NCBI GenBank assembly: GCA_016212885.1
Contig: JACRDO010000095.1
Coordinates: 31,284 to 95,283 of the forward strand
DNA length: 64,000 nt
Direction of reading: 5' to 3'
Source of the DNA: Elusimicrobiota bacterium
GTDB taxonomy: Bacteria; Elusimicrobiota; Elusimicrobia; UBA1565
Below are positions 8,168 through 17,184 of the stretch, one piece after another. The translations under genes were made by a program, and so were the position numbers. Under the pieces are notes generated by a model that made no database searches, was not told where the DNA came from, and was given only the letters and a program-made list of their open reading frames with translations. Each line of letters begins with the position of its first letter. Position 1 is the stretch's first letter.

Positions 8168-9772
8168 ATGTGCGCGAAGCTCCTCCTCGCGATAGTCCTC
8201 TCGTCCCCGTTCTGGAACCTCGGCCACCCGCTCTGGGAGGTGGACGACGCCCGGTACGCGGAAGTCCCCCGCGAGATGATCGAACGCGGAGACTGGCTGA
8301 CCCCGAGCCTGAACTACTTCGACTACGTCGAGAAGCCGCCTCTGATCTACTGGCTTCCGGCGCTCTCCTACAAGATCTTCGGGGTCAGCGAGGCGGCCGC
8401 GCGTCTGCCGAACGCCCTGCTCACGCTCCTCGGGATGCTCGGGGTCTGGTGGCTGGGCTCCTGGCTCTTCTGCGCGCAGACGGGCCTCTGGGCGGCCCTC
8501 ATCCTGGGCACCTGCGCGCAGTATTTCGTCCTGGGTCATTTCCTGACGCCTGATACGGCCGTGAGCGTCTTCCTGCTTTGGGCTACCGCGGCGATCCTCC
8601 GCTGTCTCAGGAAGCCGGAGGACACCCGCTGGGCCGGCCCTTTGGCCTGGTTCGCGATGGCCCTGGGCTTCCTGTCCAAAGGCCTCATCAGCCTGCTTCT
8701 GCCGTGCCTGTGGACCGTCCTGCTCCTGGGATTCTTCCCGGAACTGCGCCGGGGCGCCAAGGGCCTGCTCTTCAACTGGGGCGTCCTGATCTTCGTCCTC
8801 ATCATCGGCTCCTGGGTCCTGGCGATGGAGAGCCGGCATCCCGGCTTCTGCCGCTTCTACTTCATCCGGGAGCAGTTCCAGCGCTACTTGACCCCCAGGT
8901 ACGCCAGGCCCGGGCCGTGGTACTACTTCTTCGGAGTGGACGCGGGCGGGCTGCTCCCCTGGACCCCGCTTGCGTGGGCCGCAACGATGCTTCCGCTGCT
9001 GCGCTGGCGCAGGGAGGACCCCGGACGCAGGCAGCTGGCCCTCTGGGTCGCGGCGACCTTCGCCTTCTTCTCTGCCTCGAGCTCGAAGCTGCCGACCTAC
9101 ATCATGCCGATCTTCACGCATCAGGCTCTGCTAGCGGCCGAGCTGCTGGGCCGGCTCGACGGGAAAGCGGCCAGGTGGGTGCGCCGCGGCGCCTTCCTGC
9201 TGGCGGGGATCTCCCTCGGCGCGGCCCTGACGGCTTGTGTCCTCGCGCAGCGGGCGGCCTGGCTCCCCCTGCCGCAGACCGCGATCTGGGCCGCCTCCGC
9301 TTTCGCGCTGGCGCAGGCCTTCGCCCTCGGGACGCTCGCCCTGGGCCGCGGCGGCCCCTTGCGGCCCGCGGCTTGGGCTTCGGCGGCCAACGCTTCCCTG
9401 CTTCTCGCCGCCCACCTTGGCGTTTCCGTGCTGAGCGCGAAAGCTCTATCCTTGGAGATTTCGGCCAGGTTCTCGCCCGGGGACCGCATCATCGCCTACG
9501 ACAAATACCTGCACGGCGTTGCCTTCTACGTCCGCCGGCCCGTCGACGTCGTCAATTGGCTCGGCGAGCTGAGTTACGCGAAGCAGAGGGGGGCCGATCC
9601 GAGCCGTTTCGGCGACGACGACACGATCCGCCGCCTCAAGACGGGCCCCGGAAGCCCCCGCACCTTCGTCACGCTGGAGAACAAGCTCCTCAGGCACTTC
9701 CGAACCCTCCGCCCGAAAAAGGACTTCCGGCGCGTGTCCTCTTTCGGAAACTGGATTCTTGTCGAATTGTGA
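8168..9772 (+). CDS. ArnT/PMT-like (GT39/GT83) membrane glycosyltransferase
   Basis: 534 residues, about 11 predicted membrane helices. The family's first periplasmic loop motif is clear: WEVDDARYAEVPREM with the Asp-Asp pair, followed by YVEKPPLIYW. Such enzymes use polyprenyl-phosphate sugars to glycosylate lipid A, other glycolipids or proteins on the periplasmic side. The sugar and acceptor cannot be told from sequence. Confidence 0.85.
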   Translation: MCAKLLLAIVLSSPFWNLGHPLWEVDDARYAEVPREMIERGDWLTPSLNYFDYVEKPPLIYWLPALSYKIFGVSEAAARLPNALLTLLGMLGVWWLGSWLFCAQTGLWAALILGTCAQYFVLGHFLTPDTAVSVFLLWATAAILRCLRKPEDTRWAGPLAWFAMALGFLSKGLISLLLPCLWTVLLLGFFPELRRGAKGLLFNWGVLIFVLIIGSWVLAMESRHPGFCRFYFIREQFQRYLTPRYARPGPWYYFFGVDAGGLLPWTPLAWAATMLPLLRWRREDPGRRQLALWVAATFAFFSASSSKLPTYIMPIFTHQALLAAELLGRLDGKAARWVRRGAFLLAGISLGAALTACVLAQRAAWLPLPQTAIWAASAFALAQAFALGTLALGRGGPLRPAAWASAANASLLLAAHLGVSVLSAKALSLEISARFSPGDRIIAYDKYLHGVAFYVRRPVDVVNWLGELSYAKQRGADPSRFGDDDTIRRLKTGPGSPRTFVTLENKLLRHFRTLRPKKDFRRVSSFGNWILVEL

Positions 9773-9774
9773 GC

Positions 9775-9780
9775 TAAACT
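9775..9780 (+). promoter_or_regulatory. -10 element for the gene at 9787
   Basis: TAAACT ends 6 nt before the ATG, just after the stop of the upstream gene. No ribosome-binding site is seen. Confidence 0.4.
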
Positions 9781-9786
9781 AACGGT

Positions 9787-10512
9787 ATGCTCCCATCGTC
9801 ATCTCAGCCCGAATTGCTGCTGCCGCAGATCCGGCTTCGCAAGCCCTTCTGGAAGAGGGGCGGCTTCTGGTGCCTTTTCGTGTTCGTCCTGGCCATGCCG
9901 TTCATCTACAGGAGCCGCGTGAGCCTGGAGCGGAAGTTCCGGGCGACCTTCCTGCCGAAGCTCGCCAGCCGCGCGAAATCGCTCAAGGAGAAGGCCGCCC
10001 AGACCTTCGGAGAGCAGGCCAAGGAGGCTTACAAGGTCGCCAAGGAGATCGGCCGCGACGCGCTCCCGAATCAGCCGCCGTCGGACGACAACCTTCCGAC
10101 GAACCCTCCCGCCTCCACGCTCGAGGCTCCGGACGCCTCCCCGCGGCTCGCCTCCGATGGGGACGACGTGACCCCGGAGGCCCTGGTCAAGGGACGCCGG
10201 GACCCGAAAGACCGCCAGCGCCTGGCCCTCGGCCACAGCCCCATGGCCGGCGCCGGCTATCAGTACAAGGAGCACGGGGTCCAGGTCGCGAAGCGCAAGA
10301 AGTACGGGCCGGTCTCCAAGACTTCGATCGCCCCCGGCCAGGAGATCCAGGGCGGCCTCTACAGCTTCGAGAGCTCGCAGGAGGAAGAGGTCTCGTTCTT
10401 TGAGACGGACCTGGGCAAGGGGATCCTCCTCGCCCTGGGCTTCTCGGGGGTGTTCGGCCTGATGGGCTACGCGTTGCTGAGCATCAACAAAGACTACGCC
10501 AAGAAGACGTGA
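9787..10512 (+). CDS. Hypothetical protein with two membrane segments
   Basis: 241 residues, not recognised. A hydrophobic segment near residues 22-40 (GFWCLFVFVLAMPF) and another near 216-233 (GILLALGFSGVFGLMGYALL) flank a hydrophilic, Pro/Lys-rich middle of ~170 residues, so the middle part probably lies on one side of the membrane with both ends anchored. Its stop codon abuts the stop codon of the convergent RDD gene with no gap. Confidence 0.65.
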   Translation: MLPSSSQPELLLPQIRLRKPFWKRGGFWCLFVFVLAMPFIYRSRVSLERKFRATFLPKLASRAKSLKEKAAQTFGEQAKEAYKVAKEIGRDALPNQPPSDDNLPTNPPASTLEAPDASPRLASDGDDVTPEALVKGRRDPKDRQRLALGHSPMAGAGYQYKEHGVQVAKRKKYGPVSKTSIAPGQEIQGGLYSFESSQEEEVSFFETDLGKGILLALGFSGVFGLMGYALLSINKDYAKKT

Positions 10513-11403
10513 TCAGCCGCCTTTGAGGGGTCCGGCCAGCGAGACCTCGCTGCGGCGGCGGTCGAGCGCGCGGGCCCGTATCTCGAAGGAATCCTTGTCC
10601 GCGGCCAGCCGGAACCCGTCCGGATCGAAGATTCCTTCCATCGCTTCCTTGAATTGCCTCACGTCGCCGCTCGCCTTGGCGAGATCCGCGAGCTGATCGG
10701 CATAGGCTCCCCGCTCCGCCTTGACGGCCTCTTCGACGGCCGCGAGGACCTTGAGCCCCTCGCGGGCCTTGCGGATCGCCTCGCGGTCCGCCGGGGTGGG
10801 GGAGAAGATGAAGAACCACCAGTTCAGGGCCAGAAAGCCCGCGAGCGAAGCGAAAGCGAAGAGCGCGTTGCGCCCCGCCTGCCCCTGCGTCTTGGCTTGG
10901 ACCTCGATGACGATAGTGCGGGCGAGAAGGTCGTGCCAGGCGCGGGACTCGGCCTGGAAGAGGGCCCAGATGAATCCGAGGTTGAAGACCGGCATGCTTG
11001 CCGCGTAGCCCAAGGCCCGCACAACGCTGCGGGCGAAGCCGGGGCGGCTTGCGTCCGGCCGGACCACGCGCAGGCCCAGCAAGCGCTTGCCGAGCGTCGC
11101 GCCGAAGAAGTTGCCCAGCATCTGATATAGGAGGTAGGCCGCGGCCCAGCCGAGGAAGATCCTCTTCCAGCCCCCGGTTACGAGGGTCGGGTCGTGTTTG
11201 AGAACGATGCGGCAATAGAGTGTCCCATAGTAGCCGGCCAGGAAGGGGAGGAGGTCGAGCAGGAAGGCGAGGAACCTGTCGGTGATCTTCGCCAGCGGCG
11301 GCGCGCTGGGAAGCGCCGTCCTCGCAGGACCGCCGTTCTCCCCTTCAGGAGAGGGCGGCGCGCTTGAAGAGGACGGCGCGGCCGGGGACTGGGGCTCGTC
11401 CAT
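10513..11403 (-). CDS. RDD-family membrane protein
   Basis: 296 residues. After a Pro/Ser/Ala-rich N-terminus (~40 residues) comes an RDD domain: ITDRFLAFLLDLL with the Arg-Asp pattern, several membrane helices, and LGKRLLGLRVV followed by RAWHDLLARTIV. A fourth hydrophobic segment near residue 185 precedes a ~100-residue soluble tail (about 195-296) of charged helices. RDD proteins are poorly characterised, some acting in ion transport. The function here is unknown. Confidence 0.78.
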   Translation of the reverse strand: MDEPQSPAAPSSSSAPPSPEGENGGPARTALPSAPPLAKITDRFLAFLLDLLPFLAGYYGTLYCRIVLKHDPTLVTGGWKRIFLGWAAAYLLYQMLGNFFGATLGKRLLGLRVVRPDASRPGFARSVVRALGYAASMPVFNLGFIWALFQAESRAWHDLLARTIVIEVQAKTQGQAGRNALFAFASLAGFLALNWWFFIFSPTPADREAIRKAREGLKVLAAVEEAVKAERGAYADQLADLAKASGDVRQFKEAMEGIFDPDGFRLAADKDSFEIRARALDRRRSEVSLAGPLKGG

Positions 11404-11409
11404 GCGCCT

Positions 11410-11415
11410 ATCGTA
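11410..11415 (-). promoter_or_regulatory. -10 element for the RDD gene
   Basis: TACGAT on the minus strand, exactly 6 nt before the ATG at 11403. Another short or absent leader. Confidence 0.4.
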
Positions 11416-11443
11416 CTACCAAGGCCGTTGGGAACGCAACCTC

Positions 11444-11790
11444 TCACCCCTTCGGCTTGAGCCGCCGGAGCCCTGCGAAGAGGTCATCCGTGGAAAGCTT
11501 TGAACAGAAGGCCAGCAATCCTTCGACCATGTCCATCGAGGGCTCCGCACTTTTCAAGGACTCCATACTTAGGAATACGACTGAGTCGGCCAAAAGTTCC
11601 CTTATGAAAGAGCGTGCGTCGAGCCGGCCGACGAGGGCGGCCCCTTCTGCAGGCTCGCTCGGGCGCTCTTCCCCAACCTCAGTCTGCCCAGTCTACCCGG
11701 AATGTAAACCCATCCTGCCTCGACGAGAGGGTCGGCGTCATGCTCGTCAATGATGTGAGCCCATCGTCGGATAATCTTTGGTTCACTCAA
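11444..11790 (-). pseudogene. Possible frameshifted small gene in the 11.4-12.1 kb gene-poor interval
   Basis: On the minus strand an ORF starting MSEPKIIRRWAHIIDEHDAD looks coding up to about 11665 (GRLGRLRLG). It then loses sense, while the neighbouring frame continues with protein-like sequence (ARSFIRELLADSVVFL, then KLSTDDLFAGLRRLKPKG) to a stop at 11444. One frameshift would join them into ~115 residues. I do not recognise the product. The rest of this interval (to 12116) holds only a hairpin and a dispersed motif. Confidence 0.35.
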
Positions 11791-11848
11791 AAACTTTCTT
11801 CGTCGGGCGTCACCTTGAGTGCAAATTATGATGGAAATAGCGATACTT

Positions 11849-11887
11849 TCTGCACGCCTACCCGGAAAATCCAGGTAGGCATGCAGA
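11849..11887. repeat. Inverted repeat (14-bp arms) in a gene-poor interval
   Basis: Arms TCTGCACGCCTACC and GGTAGGCATGCAGA (13 of 14 pair) around an 11-nt loop. It overlaps the dispersed motif copy at 11883. It could be a terminator-like hairpin or a mobile-element remnant. Confidence 0.5.
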
Positions 11888-11918
11888 AAAAGTCGATAAT
11901 TTCAGCATTATTTGTCTG
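11883..11918. repeat. Dispersed intergenic motif, copy A
   Basis: Contains GTCGATAATTTCAG followed by TTATTTGTCTG. Related copies occur at 36807 and 52754; copies A and B share 14 identical bases in the centre. Confidence 0.45.
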
Positions 11919-12116
11919 CGGGGTGACGGCGGCGACAAGGACGCATGTGCTCAGTGGAAAAGAATCTTGCTCAGTCATGCGGGAGCTGGCTCACCGAATG
12001 TCCACGCTGCGAAGCGCGTCCAATCGCAGGGCATTCAGGCCCCTGACAGTAATCCGACCAAAAGGCTGTCGGAGCACCCGAGGCAATTGTGTTCAAGACC
12101 AGCAGGCTTGCTCCGC

Positions 12117-14654
12117 CTAGCCGAGTTTCCCGAGGCGCCAGCGCAGGTACAGGTAGGCGATCCCGATCGGGATCAGCATGAAGGAGAGGTAGGTGAACGG
12201 CGTCAGCCCGGCCGCGGCCTTGAAGAGGTACTTCATCCCCACGAGGCCGAGGGTGGTGATGGCCAGAGAGGCCGAGCCCAAGAATCCCATCGCGTCCGCC
12301 ATGTCTTCCTTGCGCGGGACCCGGGCCTGGAAGAAGCTCTGCAGCTTGAGCGTCGAGATGACCTGCGCGATCCCGAACGGGATCAGGGCAAGGGCGGGGA
12401 GAGTCAGGCTCGAGGCCCATGAGAGGAAGGCCGGGAGCGCCGCCATGGCGCCCAAGGTCGGCAGCGGCAGGGCCAGCGTGGCGAGCAGGGAGAGGCCCCC
12501 GGTCCCGAGGAGGAGCCAGCGCAGGAGCGACTTCCTGAGGATTTGCGCTTCCTGCGCATCGTCGATCTGCCCGGACTCCTTGCCCTTGGCGATCCGGTTG
12601 CCCTCCATCGTCATCAGCAGCCCGCCCAGCAGGCCGCCCGCGCTGTAGAGGCCGGTCAGCCAGCCGCTCACCGAGGTGGCCAGCTCCGAGTTGGCGGCGC
12701 CCACCAGCGCCAGCGCGTAGCCGGGCGCCATCATCTGATAAAGGAAAGGGTTGAGCATCATGACCAGGGAGTAGGCGATGAAGCTCAGGCGCAGGGCCGG
12801 AGCCCTCCAGACGAGCTTCGCGCCGCGGCCGATCTTTTGGAAGAAGCCCTTGAAGACGGCCCCTACGCCGCCCGGGCGGCTCTGCGGCCGCTCGCTCTTC
12901 AACTCGGATTTAGGAGGCAGGCGCAGGGTCTTCCATACGATCATCGCGGAAGCGAGAGCCGCGACCGGGAATGCGATCAGCGCGGGCATGAAGCCGAAGC
13001 TTGACACCACGATCCCGGTCACGATCGGCCCGGCGATCCCGATGATCTCGACGAGGGTGTGCTCGATGGACCAGAACCTCTCGAGCGCCGAGTTCTTCTG
13101 GCCCACCAAAAGCGGCGGGATGCTGTTGAGCGCCGTGATCGTCACCCCGAAAATCAGCGCGTTGACGGAGTAGAAGCCGATCATCAGAGGAAGGGTGATG
13201 TGCCCTGTGGCGAGCAGGCCGATGAGCGCCGAGATGGAAGCCAGCCTGAGGAGCATGGAGCCGAGGTACGTCTTCCTGATCCCGAACTTCTCGACTAGGA
13301 CGGGCCCGATCTGCCGCCCGATGATGCCCGCGATGGAGGAGAACACCGCGAGCTGGGCCACGACGGTGAAATCGCCGAAGGCCTTCTGCACCAGGGTGGG
13401 CATCGCCGCGCCGAGGGCCTCGATGCCCACCTGGGCCACCAGCAGGGAGGAGATGAACCACCAGGCCACCTTGCCCAGAGCGGAGCGCTCCTTCTTCTCC
13501 TGCGCGGGCGCCGGGTCCGTCTTCGGAGCCTCTTGGATGTTGGCCGCGTTCGGGATGGCTGACGGGGGGAGGGAGAGCTGAGCCTCCGCGCCGACCGCCT
13601 CGGAAACCGGGGAGAGCTGAGCCTCCGCAGCTTCGACGCTCTCGAGCGCCAGCTGAGCCGGGGTCCCGGCGGCCTTGCCGGCTTGGACCTTGAAAGCCAA
13701 GCCCGCGTTCTCATCCGGAAGGCTGATGACGCGCCGGCCCAGGAACGGGATCTTCGAGAGCCAGCCTCCGGCCTTCACCGGAGCCTGGGAGGGGGAAGCT
13801 GTCTCGCCTTGCGCTTCTGCGCCGCTCAGCTCGCCCAGGGCGCGCGCGTCGGACCGGAGATCCTCGGAATCCTGCCGTCCGGAGAAGAGCCTCTTCAGCT
13901 CTTCGAAGCGCCGGCCCAGGGTGTTCGGTCGGCCGCGCAGCTGCTGAAGGGAAGAGGCGCCTTGCTCGACGACGGGGACCTCTCCGACATCCGTTGTGCG
14001 GACATCGCCCGACTGCGCGGCCGCAGGGACCCCGCGCGGACCGACCAAGGACGCGGCAGGCGCCGACACCGAAGCGTCCATGGCGCGTTCGCGCAAGACC
14101 GCGGGGGCCTGGAAAGGGACGGGCTGCATCCCGCCGCCGGAGGGCCGCAGAAGCGGGACCCGCTGGGGCGCTGCCCCAGGGGCGGCGATGACGGAGGCGG
14201 GCAGCACGAGCGACGCGGCGGAGGGCGAAGCGGTGACGGAGGGCTCCACGACCGGGGTCGGCACGGAGAGGGGGGAGACGAGCCCGTTCGAGATATTCCC
14301 CATGAAGCCCGGAAGGCTGGTCTGGATGCGGATGTTCTGCAGGCTGAGCGCTCCAACTCCAGCCGCGCCGAGGTTCAGGCCGCCGACCGGGGTGTTGACC
14401 TTGATCGGGGTCGGAGCGGTCTGCGCCGCGGCCTGGGTGGGGCCGATGCCTGGGGCCGTGAGGAGGAGCGCGAGCGCCAGAGCGAGGCAAAGCGCGCGCT
14501 TGGCCGTACCAAACATCCAAAATATGTAGGTTCGGTACGTCCCGTCCAAACCTTCCGAACGTCGTAGGTTTGGACGTATCGAACCTACGCAGTTTGGAAA
14601 GTTCGATACGAACCAACGTCGTTTGGATGTTCGGGACGCCGTAAGGACCTTCAT
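12117..14654 (-). CDS. MFS transporter with a ~380-residue exported-looking N-terminal extension
   Basis: 845 residues. The C-terminal ~450 residues are a 12-helix major-facilitator permease (VAWWFISSLLVAQVG through LRWRLGKLG). Before it lie a signal-peptide-like stretch (about 52-72, LCLALALALLL) and ~300 residues rich in Ala, Pro, Ser and Val with no clear fold. Residues ~6-50, ahead of the hydrophobic stretch, are encoded by a 134-bp palindromic repeat composite, so either the protein starts with repeat-derived sequence or translation starts later. The substrate is unknown. The stop is at 12117 and the gene stands alone. Confidence 0.75.
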   Translation of the reverse strand: MKVLTASRTSKRRWFVSNFPNCVGSIRPNLRRSEGLDGTYRTYIFWMFGTAKRALCLALALALLLTAPGIGPTQAAAQTAPTPIKVNTPVGGLNLGAAGVGALSLQNIRIQTSLPGFMGNISNGLVSPLSVPTPVVEPSVTASPSAASLVLPASVIAAPGAAPQRVPLLRPSGGGMQPVPFQAPAVLRERAMDASVSAPAASLVGPRGVPAAAQSGDVRTTDVGEVPVVEQGASSLQQLRGRPNTLGRRFEELKRLFSGRQDSEDLRSDARALGELSGAEAQGETASPSQAPVKAGGWLSKIPFLGRRVISLPDENAGLAFKVQAGKAAGTPAQLALESVEAAEAQLSPVSEAVGAEAQLSLPPSAIPNAANIQEAPKTDPAPAQEKKERSALGKVAWWFISSLLVAQVGIEALGAAMPTLVQKAFGDFTVVAQLAVFSSIAGIIGRQIGPVLVEKFGIRKTYLGSMLLRLASISALIGLLATGHITLPLMIGFYSVNALIFGVTITALNSIPPLLVGQKNSALERFWSIEHTLVEIIGIAGPIVTGIVVSSFGFMPALIAFPVAALASAMIVWKTLRLPPKSELKSERPQSRPGGVGAVFKGFFQKIGRGAKLVWRAPALRLSFIAYSLVMMLNPFLYQMMAPGYALALVGAANSELATSVSGWLTGLYSAGGLLGGLLMTMEGNRIAKGKESGQIDDAQEAQILRKSLLRWLLLGTGGLSLLATLALPLPTLGAMAALPAFLSWASSLTLPALALIPFGIAQVISTLKLQSFFQARVPRKEDMADAMGFLGSASLAITTLGLVGMKYLFKAAAGLTPFTYLSFMLIPIGIAYLYLRWRLGKLG
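14505..14638. repeat. Palindromic repeat locus 4 (134 bp, four units) in the 5' end of the MFS gene
   Basis: Units at about 14505-14539, 14543-14576, 14575-14610 and 14608-14638 with paired arms such as CGTACCAAAC/GTTCGGTACG and CGTATCGAAC/GTTCGATACG. Bases 14542-14638 are identical, inverted, to 29200-29296. Confidence 0.88.
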
Positions 14655-14663
14655 GGCGCTGAT

Positions 14664-14669
14664 ATTATA
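14664..14669 (-). promoter_or_regulatory. -10 element for the MFS gene
   Basis: TATAAT on the minus strand ending 9 nt before the ATG at 14654. It supports transcription starting right at, and translation from, the repeat-containing start. Confidence 0.45.
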
Positions 14670-14879
14670 GGCGCTGACCGGCCATGCGTCCGAGGGCCTT
14701 TCGGGTCGGAACGCTCTGAAATACGGCCCCCTGCGCGGTGGGCCCTAGGCCCCGGATTGCTGCCGAATCATCAAGCTTGACCGAAAATAATTGCGTGGAT
14801 TTGCCCATGCGCATTTTGTTTAATTCAATCCAATGGAAATTGGCTCCCACGCACTCCTCCCTGACGCGATGGAGGGCGG

Positions 14880-15497
14880 ATGAAGCAGATCATACTCGTC
14901 GTCGCGATCCTGGCGGTCGGCTTATACGCCTACATCCGGTTCACGCAGAGCAAGAAGCCCCCCGAGGAGCCGCCGCCTCCCCCGCCGGTCATCGAGCTTC
15001 CTCCTCCCCAGGTCCTCTCCGAAGAGGAGCTCGAGCGCGTCAAGTCCGCCACGATCGACTCGGACCCGCAGGTGCGCTGGGAGGCCCTGCAGCTGCTCGT
15101 CACCTCGCAGGACACCCGCGCCGAGGACATCATGGTCCACATGCTGCACCATGACGCGGACGCGCAGATCCGAAAGAACATCATCGGCATCCTGGCCAAC
15201 CGCAAGGGCCCGAAGATCACCGAGAACCTGATCGCGATGCTCAAGGACATGGATTCGGAGGTGCGCCACGCCGCGCTCGACGCGCTCGGCAGGATCGGGG
15301 ACCCCTCCACGGCGCCGGCCATCACCGAGGCGATGCGCGACACCGACGAGCGCGTTCGGCTCACGGCCCTGACCATCCTCAAGAACATGCAGGAGGCCCG
15401 CAACCGCGACATCGAGGAGAAGCGCCGCCAGCAGGAGGAGGCCCTGCGCCAGCACGAGGAGATGCTGCGCCAGCAGCAGGGCGGGAAGAAGAAATAG
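14880..15497 (+). CDS. Membrane-anchored HEAT-repeat protein, first gene of the Bat operon
   Basis: 205 residues: one N-terminal membrane helix (residues ~3-20), a Pro-rich linker (PPPPPPVIELPP), then four or five HEAT/armadillo-like helical repeats (SDPQVRWEALQLL, DADAQIRKNIIGIL, MDSEVRHAALDALG) and a Gln/Glu-rich tail. It is preceded by GGAGGG at a good distance. HEAT repeats bind proteins; a scaffold role for the MoxR/Bat complex is inferred from position. Nothing else is recognisable in 14670-14879. Confidence 0.8.
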   Translation: MKQIILVVAILAVGLYAYIRFTQSKKPPEEPPPPPPVIELPPPQVLSEEELERVKSATIDSDPQVRWEALQLLVTSQDTRAEDIMVHMLHHDADAQIRKNIIGILANRKGPKITENLIAMLKDMDSEVRHAALDALGRIGDPSTAPAITEAMRDTDERVRLTALTILKNMQEARNRDIEEKRRQQEEALRQHEEMLRQQQGGKKK

Positions 15498-15499
15498 GC

Positions 15500-16150
15500 A
15501 TGGCCCGCGTTTTCCTGATCCTCGTCATATTGGGCGGCGGGATCTATTTCTACGTGAAGCACCTCGGCAAGAAGGAGGAAGCTCCGCCTCCGCCGCCGCC
15601 CGTCATCGAGATTCCCGAGCCCCTTTTCCTCCACGAGGCGGAGGTCGCCCAGATTCTGCGCACGACGAAGGACTCCGACCCGCACGTGCGCTGGGCCGCG
15701 ATCGAGCTCCTCTACCGCATGGGACATCCGGAAGCGATGAAGCTCATCGAGAACACCATCGCCATGGAGACCAACGCCGAGATCCGCCACCAAGCGATCA
15801 ACTTCCTCAAGAGCGCGCCTCACAAGGATGCCTCCCGGCAGATCCTGCCGGCCCTGGGCGACACGGACATCCAGACGCGCTCCGCGGCCTTGACGGCCCT
15901 GGGCGAGCGGGGAGACAAGGAGATCGCCCCGGAGATCGTGAAGATGCTCTCGGATTCGGAGCCTGATGTCCGCGTCAAGGCTCTGCAGGCGCTCTCGCGC
16001 CTGCAGAGCAAGCGCGCGGAAGAATACCGCGCCCTTCAGGACGAGCTCCGCCGGAACTACCAGGAAGCCCTCGAACTCGCCAAGCAGAGGGCGAAAGGGA
16101 AGACGACGACAGGCGGCCCGTCGAACGTCTGGGACGTCGGCAGCAAATAA
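15500..16150 (+). CDS. Second membrane-anchored HEAT-repeat protein
   Basis: 216 residues, a paralogue of the preceding protein with the same plan: membrane helix, PPPPPPVIEIPEP linker, then HEAT repeats (SDPHVRWAAIELL, TDIQTRSAALTALG, SEPDVRVKALQAL) and a basic tail. It starts 2 nt after the previous stop. The tandem duplication and tight spacing argue that both act together and with the MoxR ATPase that starts 17 nt downstream. Confidence 0.8.
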   Translation: MARVFLILVILGGGIYFYVKHLGKKEEAPPPPPPVIEIPEPLFLHEAEVAQILRTTKDSDPHVRWAAIELLYRMGHPEAMKLIENTIAMETNAEIRHQAINFLKSAPHKDASRQILPALGDTDIQTRSAALTALGERGDKEIAPEIVKMLSDSEPDVRVKALQALSRLQSKRAEEYRALQDELRRNYQEALELAKQRAKGKTTTGGPSNVWDVGSK

Positions 16151-16167
16151 GGGAGGACACAACCGCC

Positions 16168-17157
16168 ATGCCGCTCGACATCCGCGAGATCACCCAGAAG
16201 GTCCAGAGCGAAAGCGTCTTCGTCGCCGAGCTGAAGAAGGAGCTCGGCCAGGTCATCGTCGGCCAGGAGGAGATGGTCGACCGCCTCCTCGTGGGCCTGC
16301 TCGCCAGGGGCCACATCCTCCTGCAGGGGGTCCCCGGCCTCGCCAAGACCCTCACCATCAAGACGATCGCCTCCGCCGTCGAGGCCCAGTTCAGCCGCAT
16401 CCAGTTCACGCCGGACCTGCTCCCAGCTGACCTGACCGGCACGCTCATTTACAGCCCTCAGACGGGCAAGTTCACCGCGCGCCGCGGCCCGGTCTTCGCG
16501 AACCTCATCCTCGCCGACGAGATCAACCGCGCCCCGGCCAAGGTCCAGAGCGCGCTCCTGGAGGCCATGCAGGAGCGGCAGGTGACGATCGGCGACGCCT
16601 CCTACGCCCTGCCGGACCCCTTCCTGGTGCTCGCCACCCAGAACCCGATCGAACAGGAAGGGACCTACCCTCTTCCCGAAGCGCAGGTGGACCGCTTCAT
16701 GCTGAAGGTCATCGTCGACTACCCGCGCAAGGACGAAGAGCGTGTGATCCTCGAGCGCATGACTACAGGCCGCATCCCGCAGGCGCGGGCCGTGATCTCC
16801 CAGAAGCACATCCTGGCGGCCCAGCAGGTCGTGGATTCGATCTACGTGGACGAGAAGGTGAAGAGCTACGTCCTGGACATCGTCTTCGCCACGCGCCGTC
16901 CCGAGGAGCACCGGCTGGAGAAGCTCAAGCCCCTCATCCAGTACGGCGCGAGCCCCCGGGCCACCATCATGCTGGTCCTCGCGGCCAAGGCCTTCGCCTT
17001 CCTCAACGGCCGCGGCTTCGTGACCCCGGAGGACATCAAGTCCATCGGCGCCGACGTCCTGCGCCACCGCATCATCGTCAGCTACGAGGCCGAGGCCGAG
17101 AACGTGACCTCGGAGGACATCATCCGCACGATCTTCGAGACGATCGAGGTCCCGTAA
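16168..17157 (+). CDS. MoxR-family AAA+ ATPase
   Basis: 329 residues. Walker A is GVPGLAKT and Walker B is LILADEINRAP; the MoxR signatures QNPIEQEGTYPLPEAQ and DRF are present. MoxR ATPases act as chaperone-like partners of VWA-domain proteins. Followed directly by DUF58 and Bat genes, the usual order. A GGGAGG ribosome-binding site precedes the start. Confidence 0.93.
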   Translation: MPLDIREITQKVQSESVFVAELKKELGQVIVGQEEMVDRLLVGLLARGHILLQGVPGLAKTLTIKTIASAVEAQFSRIQFTPDLLPADLTGTLIYSPQTGKFTARRGPVFANLILADEINRAPAKVQSALLEAMQERQVTIGDASYALPDPFLVLATQNPIEQEGTYPLPEAQVDRFMLKVIVDYPRKDEERVILERMTTGRIPQARAVISQKHILAAQQVVDSIYVDEKVKSYVLDIVFATRRPEEHRLEKLKPLIQYGASPRATIMLVLAAKAFAFLNGRGFVTPEDIKSIGADVLRHRIIVSYEAEAENVTSEDIIRTIFETIEVP

Positions 17158-17184
17158 GGAGACCCCCGGGGCGCCGGAGAGCGC

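Noticed and set aside
14665..14850. 61-codon minus-strand frame upstream of the MFS gene
   Set aside because: No ribosome-binding site, no family likeness, and it overlaps the promoter region of the MFS gene.
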